From the NCBI GenBank assembly GCA_963556145.1, contig OY744466.1:1302001-1366000 (forward strand): a DNA stretch of 64,000 nt. Direction: 5' to 3'. This document shows positions 1-10,900 of this stretch, piece after piece. This DNA comes from Hygrocybe punicea. Taxonomy: Eukaryota; Basidiomycota; Agaricomycetes; Agaricales; Hygrophoraceae. Made by a program: the position numbers and the translations under genes. Every line of letters starts with the position of its first letter. Within the stretch, counting starts at the first letter, position 1. A model generated the notes under the pieces. That model saw only the letters and a program-made list of their open reading frames with translations, searched no databases and was not told the origin of the DNA.

Positions 1-1357
1 TGACGTTGAAATAATGCTTGATCAAAGAGTGGTGTTGGAGCTGTTGAATGGCGCTTTGTAGGGCTACTGGTGATTGAATCAAAGAAACCAATGATTCCAA
101 CTGTGGGGATATGGTGGGAATGGCTTGCTTTTCAGTGAGGCTCGCGTTTCGGCCGAACAACTTGCCCAGTCCCTTCTTCATCTTGCGTAACAGAGCAAAC
201 CTCTGCCCTTGAACCATTACGACGCTCTCCGGGTGAAGCGACGCTTTAGCTCCTTGAATAATCATGTCGAGTGGTATGCTTTCTGCGTCGAAAAACGAGA
301 GTATCTTCAAGAGATTGCTGGCATCTGGAAATCGTTGCTCCAGGTCTTCAAGTTGAGAGGAGAACGTGGATGCAACTGATCTTTCCTCGTAGCCGGACAG
401 ATTATTCTGCCAGCTGATCATCTTTCACCGGGGTGCACAATCAAATGAGAGTCAACAAAAAGACATAGGATTCAAACGTACATGGATTTTATGCTCACTC
501 TGATACAGACTTAGCAGATCATCCAGATTCTTGTGAGATTGCTTCATGAATGACGCGGCTTGTGCAACAGCGAGAGGCAGGCACCCAACACATTTGACAA
601 CGCTCTCGGCTTTGCTCAAGATGGAAGGTAATGCGTTGCTTGTATCAACACCATCTTCATCAAGGAGCAGCCTTGCTGCATCCTGTACATCGGGAATCCC
701 AAGCTCGAAGGCCTCATGCTGTCGTCCTCCCGTATTGGTCACAGCTTTCGCAACATCTTCCGTCCGTGTCGTGAACAGAATGCTCCCTCGCCCATTTTTG
801 CGAGGCAAGTGCTCTCGAAGGAATCCCACCACCTCGGGATTGACGTTATCGAACACGAGAAGCCAGTCAGCAGAACCACCAACGTTGGACTCTTCTAACC
901 AGCGTCGTGCTGCAGTTAGCCTCACACTCTGCTCTAGATGGAGGCTGTCTGTGTCACCGACAAGAACGAGGATTTTAGCGAAGCCTTGGTTCAGTTTTTC
1001 AACGGTTGTGGCGGAAATCCAGAATATGCGTTGGTATCGCCGTTGGTCAAACGACATTTTCGCAAACCGCAATGTCAGCTGTGATTTCCCGAGACCTGGC
1101 ATGCCGTGAAGTGCGCAACGAGTAGGGAAGTCGCCGTGAACAACATCCAAGACCTTTCTGATGTAGGCCAGCTCTTCCTCCCGACCAGTGAAGTGGGTAG
1201 ATAAAAGATCGATGGGAGCATCGTTGAACGAAAGGGTTGACTGCTTGCTGGGGAAGCTGGTGTTTGGGACCGGCGTAATCGTGTAATTGTTAATATTGTA
1301 CTGATCTCTGCCAACATTATTGTTTGTGCTGTAACGTGCGTCGACTGTGGTGGCCAT
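1..1357 (-). CDS. NLR-type STAND NTPase (NB-ARC), C-terminus beyond window
   Basis: The reading frame starts at the first ATG of the open frame (1357) and carries an N-terminal NNNVGRDQYNINN stretch typical of agaricomycete NLRs. The NTPase follows: P-loop GMPGLGKS at about residues 85-92, Walker B-like LLVFDNV, the sensor-like GSILFTTR and the GCLPLA motif. A 55-nt intron (about 424-478, donor GTACGT, branch-like TTGAC, acceptor AAAG) joins it to a second exon encoding a winged-helix-like segment (ILSFFDAESIPLDM) that runs off the left edge, so repeats such as TPRs are probably outside the window. Fungal NLRs of this class act in the cytosol in non-self recognition and cell-death signalling; the specific role here is unknown. 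An upstream exon cannot be excluded, because the frame stays open to 1468 without an ATG. Confidence 0.85.
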
Positions 1358-1979
1358 GAGGGCGACGGGAACGACGAATAGACGCTCGTCAGACTGTGCC
1401 TCTCTTGTATTAAATTTACCCCACAAAAGCTGTGCGCAATCAAAAGCTGTGCGCAATCCTAGAGACAAGCCTGATGAACTTCAGGTACTGTAAATGATGC
1501 GTGATCAGTCTCGCGGCGCCACAACGCGTAAAGAATTTTGTCTATAACATATGTAATAACTTGCCAGTTGCCAGTGCTCAACTACTATGGTAACTCGAAT
1601 GTATTTATGTTGACGCAGAGCCCAGGCCTCAGGACTCTTAACTCGGACCTCTTGAACGTGAATTCTGAATTGTGTTGTACAGGTCATAACATGCGGGTGC
1701 GAGGCCTGGGAGGCATTGCTGCAATTGTGGTTGGCAAGACATCAAGAGCATATGCATTCCACAATTATTGGTAATCGAAGACTCCGTCCATCGTGGGTTC
1801 TCGTGGATAAAACCGTTGTTACTTGGCGAGCGTGCAACCCTATTCGGTCTTCTGGACCTACGTATACGCTTCTGAATTAGCATAAAACAACCAAAAATTT
1901 TGTAGCGAACCTTCGTAATCGCTACCGCCGTGGCACTCTGTTGGAAGAGCAGATGTCAACTGGTCCAGGTCCAATGTCC
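1358..1979. other. intergenic, NLR promoter / MRD1 3' side
   Basis: This stretch lies between two minus-strand genes. It should hold the MRD1 3' UTR and the NLR promoter. I see no convincing coding sequence, RNA gene or repeat; the short open frames here lack family resemblance. Confidence 0.5.
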
Positions 1980-4903
1980 TCAGTCATCGCCTTGCTCTGC
2001 TTCATCCACCCCCAAATTCAACTTGCGCTTTCGGGCAGGCAGCTCAGCACCGCCCCCAAAGCCAACACCAGCCTTCTGTCGAAGGATGTCCAAGTCTTGT
2101 CCAGTCTCTGCCGCCCATTCTAAGACCAGATGTCGGCCCAGCAGATGGGTGTGGCGGAGTGCGGCAAAGGCGTTCTCGGCCTCCTGTCGAGTGACAAAGT
2201 CCAGGAAAGCAAAACCTCTAGAACGAGAATCGAATTTCTTGGGCAGACGAACAGATTTGAGTTGTCCATGAGCACTGTCCCGCGTTGTTAATACGCAGGT
2301 CTAAAAGTGCAGAGGAAAATACAAACGGACCCAAATAGTTCACGGATGTCCTTTTTGGTTACTTCAAAGGGAACATTCTTCACAATCATTTTCGTCGTAC
2401 GACTCTTGACGACAGCGTTAGCCTTAGTCTCGTCCTCTTCCGCACCACGACCAGCGAACTTGACATGTAGCGCGTGTCCATCCAAGACGAAGTCTTGCAT
2501 GCTTTTGAGCGCCTTCTTGGCAGCATCCACAGTCTTAAACCCAACAAAACCATACCCCATACTCAAACGCGGGGCATCGGGGCCTGGTCGCTTTTGATCC
2601 GGCTTCGTCTGCACACGAGCAAAAGAGAACAACGGCAGATTCCGAAAAACCTGCGTAAGCCGCTCAGTCGACGTGGAAAAGGACAGATTCTTGACGAATA
2701 ATGTTGATCCTGGAACGGCGGGCTCTCCCGATGCATTATCTTGTTCAGCAATCGTCACTGGTTTAAAGGCCGTAGATGGTGGAGGACCGGAACCAGGACC
2801 TGTTTTGTCACCTGCTGAATCATCTTGAAACATCCCAAGAGGCCCTTTCTCCAAATATATGACAGAGTTTCCCAATCGTCTGTAGGCGACAGCACCGAAG
2901 GCCTTGCTCGCATCGTCCGCGTGTGCAAACTCGACGACCGCCATCGTCCCGGCAGGTGGTACCAGGACGCGAGACAACTTGCCGTGTGGCTCGAACATAT
3001 CGATAATCTGATCCGCTGTTGTGCCATACGGTATATTCTTCACAAGAATAGTCGTGTCCGAACGAGCTCGGGAAGAGAGTGACGAGAGGACGACGCCTTG
3101 AGATTCTAAATATGTTTTGGTCTCCTGGATGACGTGCGTTTCAGCAAGCGCAAGCTTAACCGCAGTGTTGTCGGACTCCGGATTGAGTATGTCAGCTTTG
3201 GCTACGCCCATGCGATCTGCAATAGAGGAAACCACGGCATCACTCTAAGGATAATGGTATCAGGACAACCAAATATATCATTTCTAACAGAGACAAGACG
3301 AACATTCATGTACAACATGCTCCAATTGAATTCTCGTCCAGCTGTCGACTTCCGCTTCGAATTTCTTTCATCCTTGAGAGACTTCTTCCCAGTGTCCTGC
3401 CCAGTCGATCCCTTTCCCTTCCTATCCACTGCTGCTAGAATGTGCAATAGGCGCCCCTGGAATGAGGTTTTGTCCAACGCTTCATACGCCGCTAAAGCAC
3501 ATGTAGGTACCCCAAAGGTAACGTACGCCGTCCCTTTCGGTTCCTTTGAAATCGAGTCAAGTGGAATATGAATCTTTGAGAGAGGAAGGGTCAGTATCAA
3601 GAATCAATTAAAAGACGCATCAAGCTGTAGTTGTTGGCTCGGGCCGACACGGCAGACGAACAATGGTAACGTGCAGACTCATACGAAGACATGAATCGTC
3701 TGCGGATGAGAAGAAACAATTTGTTTCCTCTCCTGTTCATAATTCCTTGCAAACAAAGACCTTACCTGGAATAAGAGGAGGAATCAGCGAAAAATTACTA
3801 GAAAAAAGGTTAAGAACGGAAAGAAGAATGGCTCAGAATATTTTTCTACTATCGGTATCCCTGAGGATCAACATTCTCCAATGGAGTCTGATGTCCCTAT
3901 ATGTTTATCATCTTAAAGCCGATCGAGGTCCCTCAAGACACTCGACCCAATCAACGCGTCGTTTGAACGAAAGGGTACTGACCTGGGACACTTCTCCGAA
4001 AGGTTTGAAGAGTTCCATTAAATCCGTATCTGAACACGAGAAGGCGAGGTTACGAACAAAAAGCCTGGATGTCTGGAGGATAGTGGCTTGCGTTGGGTCC
4101 TTTTCATTTCCAATGGCAGACTGCGACCCAGTTATAGAGTGAATACGAGCAGGCCACAGCGAGTTAGGGTGAACGAACCTGCACATTGCCGTCCGCCATA
4201 TCGTCGTCTGACTGCTCAAATACTTTCTCTTCGGGATCATCAGCAAGGTCGATGTTCTTCGACATCCGTTGCCTCATCCAGTCGAGGTCTGATATGCCTT
4301 CCTGATTCTTACAAGCATCCTCGATGTCACTAGTTGCTAGCGAGCCCGTCACCTCCTTCCCAGATGCTGGCTGCAACTGCACAGAATCATCCGTCCACGA
4401 CGGACGCTTCTTGCGAGGCTGCATGACTTCCAAGTATTGTTCGAATTGAGTGTCCGTTTTCTTCTTGGATGGAGTCACGGTAGCGCCCGCCGTAGCCATG
4501 ACGAGCGTTGTTTTACGGTCGGCGACATCCGACGAGGGATCTAATCGAGGTCGCTTATGAGGTCGCGCGACGGGGGCATCTTTGACGCCCTGGACAAAAA
4601 AAAAAGATATGTCGTCAAATTTAGTTATCCATCATTGAAAATTTGGATTGGGTATACATCGATAACCGCAACGCTTATCCGGGTGGTGTCCACGAAAGTT
4701 CCGTTGAACCACTCTTGCGCGGCTCTAGCCTCTTTCTCCGTTTTGTAGCCCAAGAATCCGAATCTTCTGGAGGTCCCATCAGGTTTCAGAGCGACCTTCA
4801 AGTCCGTGATGGTTCCACCAGGTCCGCCTTTTTGCTCAAAGTGCTCCCGCAGACGAACTGGGGTGACATAGGAGGGCAGATTCTTGATGATGAGACGGGA
4901 CAT
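1980..4903 (-). CDS. MRD1: Mrd1, multiple RNA-binding domain protein (pre-rRNA processing)
   Basis: Six exons fit exactly: 4903-4658, 4589-4179, 4120-3983, 3573-3304, 3244-2331 and 2274-1980, giving 757 residues with every junction in frame. The start [14 protein letters not shown] opens the first RRM (RNP2 LIIKNLP, RNP1-like RRFGFLGYK). Further RRMs follow: [30 protein letters not shown] with RNP1 GYGFVGFK, and MIVKNVPF with RGFAFLDF. Five RRMs with an acidic, basic linker after the first is the Mrd1 layout. Mrd1 is a nucleolar U3/35S pre-rRNA binding protein needed for the early cleavages that make 18S rRNA. The intron at 3982-3574 (409 nt) is far longer than the others (39-69 nt for most) and holds no obvious extra exon. 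The last intron uses donor GTCCGT, the only choice that restores the conserved LFGAHGQL junction. Confidence 0.95.
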
Positions 4904-5063
4904 TATGCTGCCAATATCCAGTCAGAGCTCCATAACGCGCTGGTGAAGAGTTCCAACCCAAAAAAAGAGCTGCAAAAAGAAATTTATTTGTTCCAACTCC
5001 GAACGGCTATCGCCGACTTTACTGGCCAAAAAAAATTACCCGGCGTATGTAACTCAAGTTGGA
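4904..5063. promoter_or_regulatory. 160-bp divergent promoter, MRD1 / prefoldin 3
   Basis: Only 160 bp separate the ATG of MRD1 (-) from the ATG of the prefoldin gene (+). The gap must hold both 5' UTRs and the core promoters. It contains A-rich tracts (three runs of six to eight A) but no clear TATA box. Co-regulation of the two housekeeping genes is an inference from the layout. Confidence 0.5.
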
Positions 5064-5938
5064 ATGTCTGTATTCAAGCCAGTCGTTCGTACTACAGAGG
5101 AGAAGAACCCTCGAGGTATCCCAAAAGCTCCATTCATTGTATGAATATTATTTTCATGCGCACTGTCCTTGTCAATAATCGCATGGATGATCTAGGCGGA
5201 TGTCCAGGAATATCTCGGAGGACCCGATGTTGAAGTCGAAGGTCCACTCAAAGAATTCCAAGATGCGCTTGCGTACGCTTTCCTGGCGTTTCTATTTATT
5301 TCCGAGCTGATATGGAATGAAGTATAGGAAGTATCGCTACATGGATCACAATTTAACGCAACGGCGGCAAAGTTTGGAGGAGAAGATCCCTGACATCAAG
5401 AAGACGCTTAGTATGGTTGAGTATCTTCAAGAGAGACGAGTGAGTTATATCTGCCGTCCCGCCAAATGCGTAGACATGTTGTGATCATCGGTAGGAAGGC
5501 AAGAGCAAATGCCAGGCCACTGAGAGCAACGATGTCGACGATGATATAGACGAAGACGGAGGTTCGGAAGAGTTGATGAAGACCACGTTCGAGCTAAATG
5601 ATACGCTTTTCGCTGAGGCCGTGCTTGAGGAGACCGATACAGTATACTTGTGGCTAGGAGTATGTTCAAATGCCCTGGGAAGCTTCACCAAACGAAACTG
5701 ATTCGATATCTGACAGGCCAATGTAATGCTTTCCTATAGCATACCAGCGGCCATAGTGCTGCTGAAGTCCAAACTTGGCATCGCCGAGACCAGCCTAAAA
5801 AACACCGTGGAAGATCTAGAGTTCTTGAGGGAGCAATTGACGGTGATGGAGGTGAACACGGCGCGGATGTACAACTGGGATGTCAAAAGGAGACGAGAGC
5901 GCCGGAAACGAGAAATGACTTTGGGAAAAGAAACATAA
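5064..5938 (+). CDS. PAC10: prefoldin subunit 3 (Pac10/VBP1 family)
   Basis: Five exons (5064-5138, 5196-5272, 5328-5439, 5495-5659, 5717-5938) splice in frame to 216 residues, the usual length of the family. Family landmarks are NPRGIPKAPFI near the N-terminus, the first coiled-coil helix ending in LEEKIPDIKKTL, an acidic loop, the beta segment TTFELNDTLFAEA and TDTVYLWLGANVMLSY, then the second helix with DLEFLREQLTVMEVN and YNWDVKRRR. Prefoldin is the hexameric cytosolic co-chaperone that hands nascent actin and tubulin to the CCT chaperonin; subunit 3 is one of its two alpha-type subunits. All introns have GT-AG ends and are 55-57 nt long. Nothing looks broken. Confidence 0.96.
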
Positions 5939-6158
5939 TGAAGTAGTAGTGTTGAGGCGGTTTCGGTACCAAGATACTTCGTAATGTCCATTGCTCATCT
6001 TAACCGTCCGAAGAAGCAGACTCCGGCAGTGAAGTTCTGGGGATTCTTACCATGGTCAAGGTTGACAGTCATGGTCTGAAACCGTGAAGGTATCCGGTAA
6101 AATTTCCAGACGAATACACACCGGTGAAATCTCGAGACTGGGATGCCTCTAAGAAGGG

Positions 6159-6925
6159 CTATATTTTTCGGTCTAGGACAGGTCCACTTTTCCACCCGGT
6201 GTTCCTTTGTTGCTTCCATTCTCCCAGAATCGTCGAGCGAGACGCCGCCAAAGACATGTCCTTCCCTGAAATCTTTGCTTTATTCAGACCAAGCCACCAG
6301 TGACCCCTCTGACCATCAACTCGCAAGATCAACTCGGTATCGTCTCTGCCTGGGTGCAACCGACAGCTACTCATGGGGAAAATTCGCCCTCGGTTTTTCC
6401 AGTGGTGGGTGCATTGAAGAAATACTTGTCGTAAATCTTGCTTGGGATTTGATTTGATGGAAGATTGAAGGCGAGGAGGAAGGATGCAGAGCGTGCGTAC
6501 AACACGGGTATGACTGCCAATAAGTGCGACTGCTACTCCGACACCAATGCCGAGGTGGACAACGCAGAGGCCCAGTCGTTGCCAGATTGGACGTAACACG
6601 AAACGGGCAGGTTGAGGGTTAGCATCGAGTGCAGCATCAGCCTGAGGTGCTGCAGGTTCTGTCCAATGATTCCAAGTCATTTCGACAGCAGATGACCTGT
6701 ATGTGCATTTACAAGTCAGGACCGGAAAGGTTATGAAGGGATTCCAACCAACGTCATGAAAACATCGCAAGCCACCAAAGCGTACGTCCACTGAGCCCAC
6801 AAAGGTGGGGTTCTCTGGTATAGCGGCGACAGAAGGTGTGAATTTGTGTCGGTCCCAGCATTAATATTTTGTTGGCGAAAGAGAAGGGACAGCCGTGTTC
6901 TCAGACTGCTCAGAACAGACTGCAT
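6159..6925 (-). CDS. small two-TM protein, possibly mitochondrial
   Basis: Two exons, 6925-6753 and 6696-6159 (intron 56 nt, donor GTTGGT, acceptor ACATACAG), give 236 residues. Two hydrophobic segments are visible, LWAQWTYALVACDVFM around residue 45 and LGLCVVHLGIGVGVAVALIG around residue 95. They are followed by a soluble part with HPGRDDTELILRVDGQRGHWWLGL. An N-terminus rich in Ser, Arg and Leu without acids could be a mitochondrial presequence. The layout (basic N-terminus, two TM helices, a RGHWWLGL-like block) recalls TMEM223-like fungal proteins, but I cannot verify this. The gene sits 55 bp downstream of the BTB gene in the same direction. The start is the first ATG of the open frame. 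Confidence 0.7.
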
Positions 6926-6980
6926 GGTAAAATTCTGAAGCTGAACCGCACACACATTGTACAAATATGCCCTACAGAAT

Positions 6981-7753
6981 CTACTTGCCCTTACCAGGTT
7001 CTTCGAGTTCGAATACTTCGCGAACAACCTTTTTAATTTCGTCAGGCTTCATCCTTCCCCACTTTTCCAGTTTTTCCCTCACACGCGCAACATTGATCGA
7101 GGTCTCGATACCGAGCTGATGTCCCTCCGCGACGGTCAAAGGATGCGTTCTGGAGCACAGGTCAATGACGGCGGAATAACCCCACTGCCGGTCAATGTTG
7201 TATTTTTGCATGATTCCCAGCTTTTCTACGGAATCGAATTTGGTCGCATCAAGTTCTTTGATGGCGAGCTCCCGTATATCATTGAATTTCCAGCGAGTCG
7301 CAAGGTCGAGAATTGTGATCCACTCTTCGGAGGTTGAAGCCTTGTATTTTCCAATGGCTCTGCAAAGGTTTCGAACTATGCTAGTGGAATGTTCAAGGGA
7401 TGACTCACTGTGGGTATACGATCCACAGCAAGCGTTCGAATTCGCTGCTTCGGATGCCCTCCAGATATAATGGATGTTCGTCGTCTGTTCCCGGTTTAAC
7501 TTTGTCTGGTTGAGGTTCGGTCTCTACTTGATGGAAGAAATCAGAGTGACGGCGAAAGGTAACGTCCCACACGTTGAAGAGCACGTCTTCGACCTGAAGA
7601 CTCACTTAAGCGAGGGGGTACGGGTGATGGAGTGAAACCTACTTGGATGACCAAATTTCCACCTTCCATGTAGTACTCCTTGTGTCTGACCGCGGTTGGC
7701 ATTGGGACGTATGCTGGTGGTTCAGTCTTTCTTGAGCCCACCGTCACGGTCAT
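6981..7753 (-). CDS. BTB/POZ domain protein
   Basis: Three exons (7753-7643, 7593-7409, 7359-6981) splice in frame to 224 residues. The BTB fold is seen in the run EYYMEGGNLVIQVEDVLFNV, then FFHQV, an acidic loop, DEHPLYLEGI and FERLLWIVYP, the pattern of the large agaricomycete family of short BTB proteins. The C-terminal half (ITILDLATRWKFNDIRELA, the helical AEGHQLGIETSINVARVREKL) matches the usual helical tail of that family. Such proteins may act as adaptors or in transcription; no specific function is known to me. The start is the only ATG near the frame's beginning. It is divergent from the SNF2 gene to the right. Confidence 0.85.
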
Positions 7754-7988
7754 GACCTCCAAGGTTTGCACTGGCAAGCGTTGCCAAGGTACAACCTTCC
7801 TGAAAAGGTCCACTGCTTCAATTAGTTACGGCATAAAACAACAAAAATAACTGTTCCGACAGTCCAGTCATTTTTCCGAGTCAAGCTGAGGTCCCGCTGG
7901 TAAAGACTCGGCAACCCGGCAGTCACGTGTCCCTGCCGAGCCCCCTTTAAATTTGCATTTGCCGTCGCGTCTTGGCCCCCACGACGCA
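7754..7988. promoter_or_regulatory. divergent promoter region, BTB gene / SNF2-RING gene
   Basis: This is 235 bp between two divergent start codons. The sequence CCCTTTAAATTTGC (about 7944-7957) sits 30-45 bp before the plus-strand ATG and is the only AT-rich core-like element. The frame to its right is open from 7953 but the first ATG is at 7989. Confidence 0.4.
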
Positions 7989-10900
7989 ATGCGCGAAACT
8001 ACCTCGCAGCACTGCGAGTCTCTTCGCGCTCGGCCATCTCACTTTTGGAGCGCTGAGTTACACGAAAATCGGTTCAGGCCCGCTTTGAATTTAGAATGTT
8101 TTATGCGGCTGCTCCGGCTGGTTGGAGACGATCTGAAGGGCTCACCATCGTCTGGGAAGAAACGTGCTGCTCCGTCATTACCCTCTTCGAGTCACAGGAT
8201 CCTAAAACGCAAAAAATTATCTTCTACTTCTTCCTCTACTTCTTTGGCCGGCAGTGTTGGAGACTCTGCCAGCGATGTCGATGTTCTCGATGGACACCCG
8301 TGTCCGGATGGGTATCCCCACTTATCCTCTATACCTACTTCCACAATGGAAGGTTCTCCAAACTCAGGGGCTTTCCCAATGTATCACCATGTCAGCGAAA
8401 TCCAATACACACTTTCCATCCCAGACATACGTGACCATGTGCCTAGCGATGTTGCGAACACTTACGGATGGATCAAGCAAGAACAACAACTCGCTGATAC
8501 CCTCGAAGAACTCTTTGGTACACCTTCTGAGCCGCGAACCATTGACCTTGGGAAGGTTCTTTTGGTGGAACACCATGATCGCCTTGTTGCCATATCGCAC
8601 GTGCTTAGAGAAGTGGCGGACACGTATGCTTACCCTGACGCACCAGACCAGTGGCTACTACTCGTTCCAACTTTTGACCAAGAAATTGATCTCGGTGCTC
8701 TTGACTTGGGTGACAAGTGCCAGGACTTACTGGTGGCCTGCCATACTATGAGCTCGGCGGGAAGAGCCACCATTGATGCTCATCTTCAACTGATCGTCGT
8801 GCCGCCTTCTGAGTATGACAATGGCGATGATTGTCTCCCTTTCCGCTTGCGTATAGACATCACAGTTCATCTCGCCCTCCCTTCTCTCGTCCTGCCGATT
8901 ACTAGCCGTATAAAGCGCAAAATGGTTCAAATAGAGGATGCGCAACGCCGCCTTCTTGATTTTCTGTTTCCATCCATTTCATCGGTTCCTGCGTCTTTCA
9001 AAGGAGAGACGAACATCCCATTCTTCTATTCTATCCTCGGTCCTGCCCCTCCACTTTCTTCTAAACTTGCTCAAGAAGCTATGCAGCCTCCCGAGCTTCT
9101 TCCGACTCTTCTCCCATTTCAACGACGCAGTGTCGGCTGGTTGCTCGAGCGTGAGGGGAAGACCGTCACGCCATCAGGAGAGATTGTTGTCGAGTGTCCC
9201 ATGTCTGATTCGAGCCTTCCCTTCCTTTGGGATAAGATAATGTTGGGGAATGAGACAGGGTACTTCAATCGCTTGAGCGGAATTGTGTCGCCTTCCCTTC
9301 CCCCGAATCACTCTGCAATGGGTGGTATTCTTGCAGAAGAACCTGGATTAGGCAAAACTCTGATGTGTATCAGCCTTGTTCTGTTGAATCCGGCTCCTGA
9401 CAGAAATCCCACCACCAAATGCTGGGATCCCGTTGCCGGACTCGACGTCAAAGAGATCAAGGTCATTTTGGTACTTCTTCGTCGGTAATAACGGTTTCTT
9501 ACAGCGCTATAGACCACTCTCATCGTTACTCCACCTTCCCTTGCGTCTCAATGGGCGGACGAGTTGGCACTACACGCGCCTTCGCTAAAGGTTCTGGTAT
9601 ACGAGGGCTGGTCGAAGGTCCAGGTACCGATCACGGAAGCAGCAGCTGAAGCTGAGAGACAACGCAGACGGAAGGGAAAACCGAAAGCATCTTCGAGGGG
9701 GTCCTCGGTTTCGAAGTCAAAGCTCAAATCCAAGCGCACACGCAAACAAAACCATTCTCGAAATAAGGGGAAAGGCAGGTATATGCTGGATGAAGATTCA
9801 GACGATGATTCAATGGACGTTGATGATGACCCTCCCACATACAAAGCTCTTGGCGATGACGTCCTTGACTGGTGTTCTTACATCAATACCTTCGACGTGT
9901 GCATCACCACATATAGTGTACTTCGTCAAGATCTCAATGTTGCCCGCGCACCTGCTGTTCGTCCTCGTCGTGAAGATGTCGTCTACTCATCAGTGGAGCG
10001 AGCTCGAAGTCCCCTCGTGATGTGTGAATGGTATCGAGTTATAATGGATGAGGTATAGACAAATTCAGCTGCCTTCTCGTTCGTCTTGTGTTGCTCAATT
10101 ATTTCCTTCAGGTTCAGATGGTAGGAGGAGGAAAGATCGAGTTGGTTTCTGGCTTCGCTCACTAAATTGGTTGACTAACTACGGCTCTAGAGATATGGTC
10201 TCACTGCTGCCAAGGCTTTCTTCTTTTGCTGTTTCTGGCACACCGGCACGGTCGCAAATTTCTGATATGCTGCATGTTCTCAAGTACGTTGTATTGTTCC
10301 CCGAACGTAGAGCTTGCTATTAACGAGAATTGCCCAGATTCCTTCGTGTCAACGATGTCATTGGTTCCTCACGTATGTGGGATCGTCTGTTGAAACCAGG
10401 CTTTGCCAGTCATTTTTCGTCGTTTTTCCAGCAATATGCCATCCGGTATGAAATAGCTTCACGGCATTAGTGACTATACTCATGTAGACCCCGTGAACAG
10501 AACAATGAAGTCGACAGTCACTAAAGAGCTAACGATACCGCAGCAAACTCGATTTCTGGTTGGCATTGACTTGGGTCGAGTCGAGAGGCATGTCAGTTGT
10601 TCGCGTTTAATGTTTGAATTCCTGCCGTATTTATGATTCTTTGGAAAGGTTTACGACCAAAATCTTGCGGCGGCTTTGCTTGAACTAGGCCTCGATGCTC
10701 GCGGTGTCGCCTCTTCGGAAGGTTGGGAGGTAGACTCGTCTCTATTGCGTACATTGCTTCGCCGACTCCGTGGAATCTGTACACATCCTCAGGTGAGACG
10801 GCCTGTGACATCTCTTTGACCAGATCAAACCATTAATTGGTATGAATACAGGTAGGGCAGCTTCAGAAGACGGGCGAAGGCTTACACAAACAGGGAACAT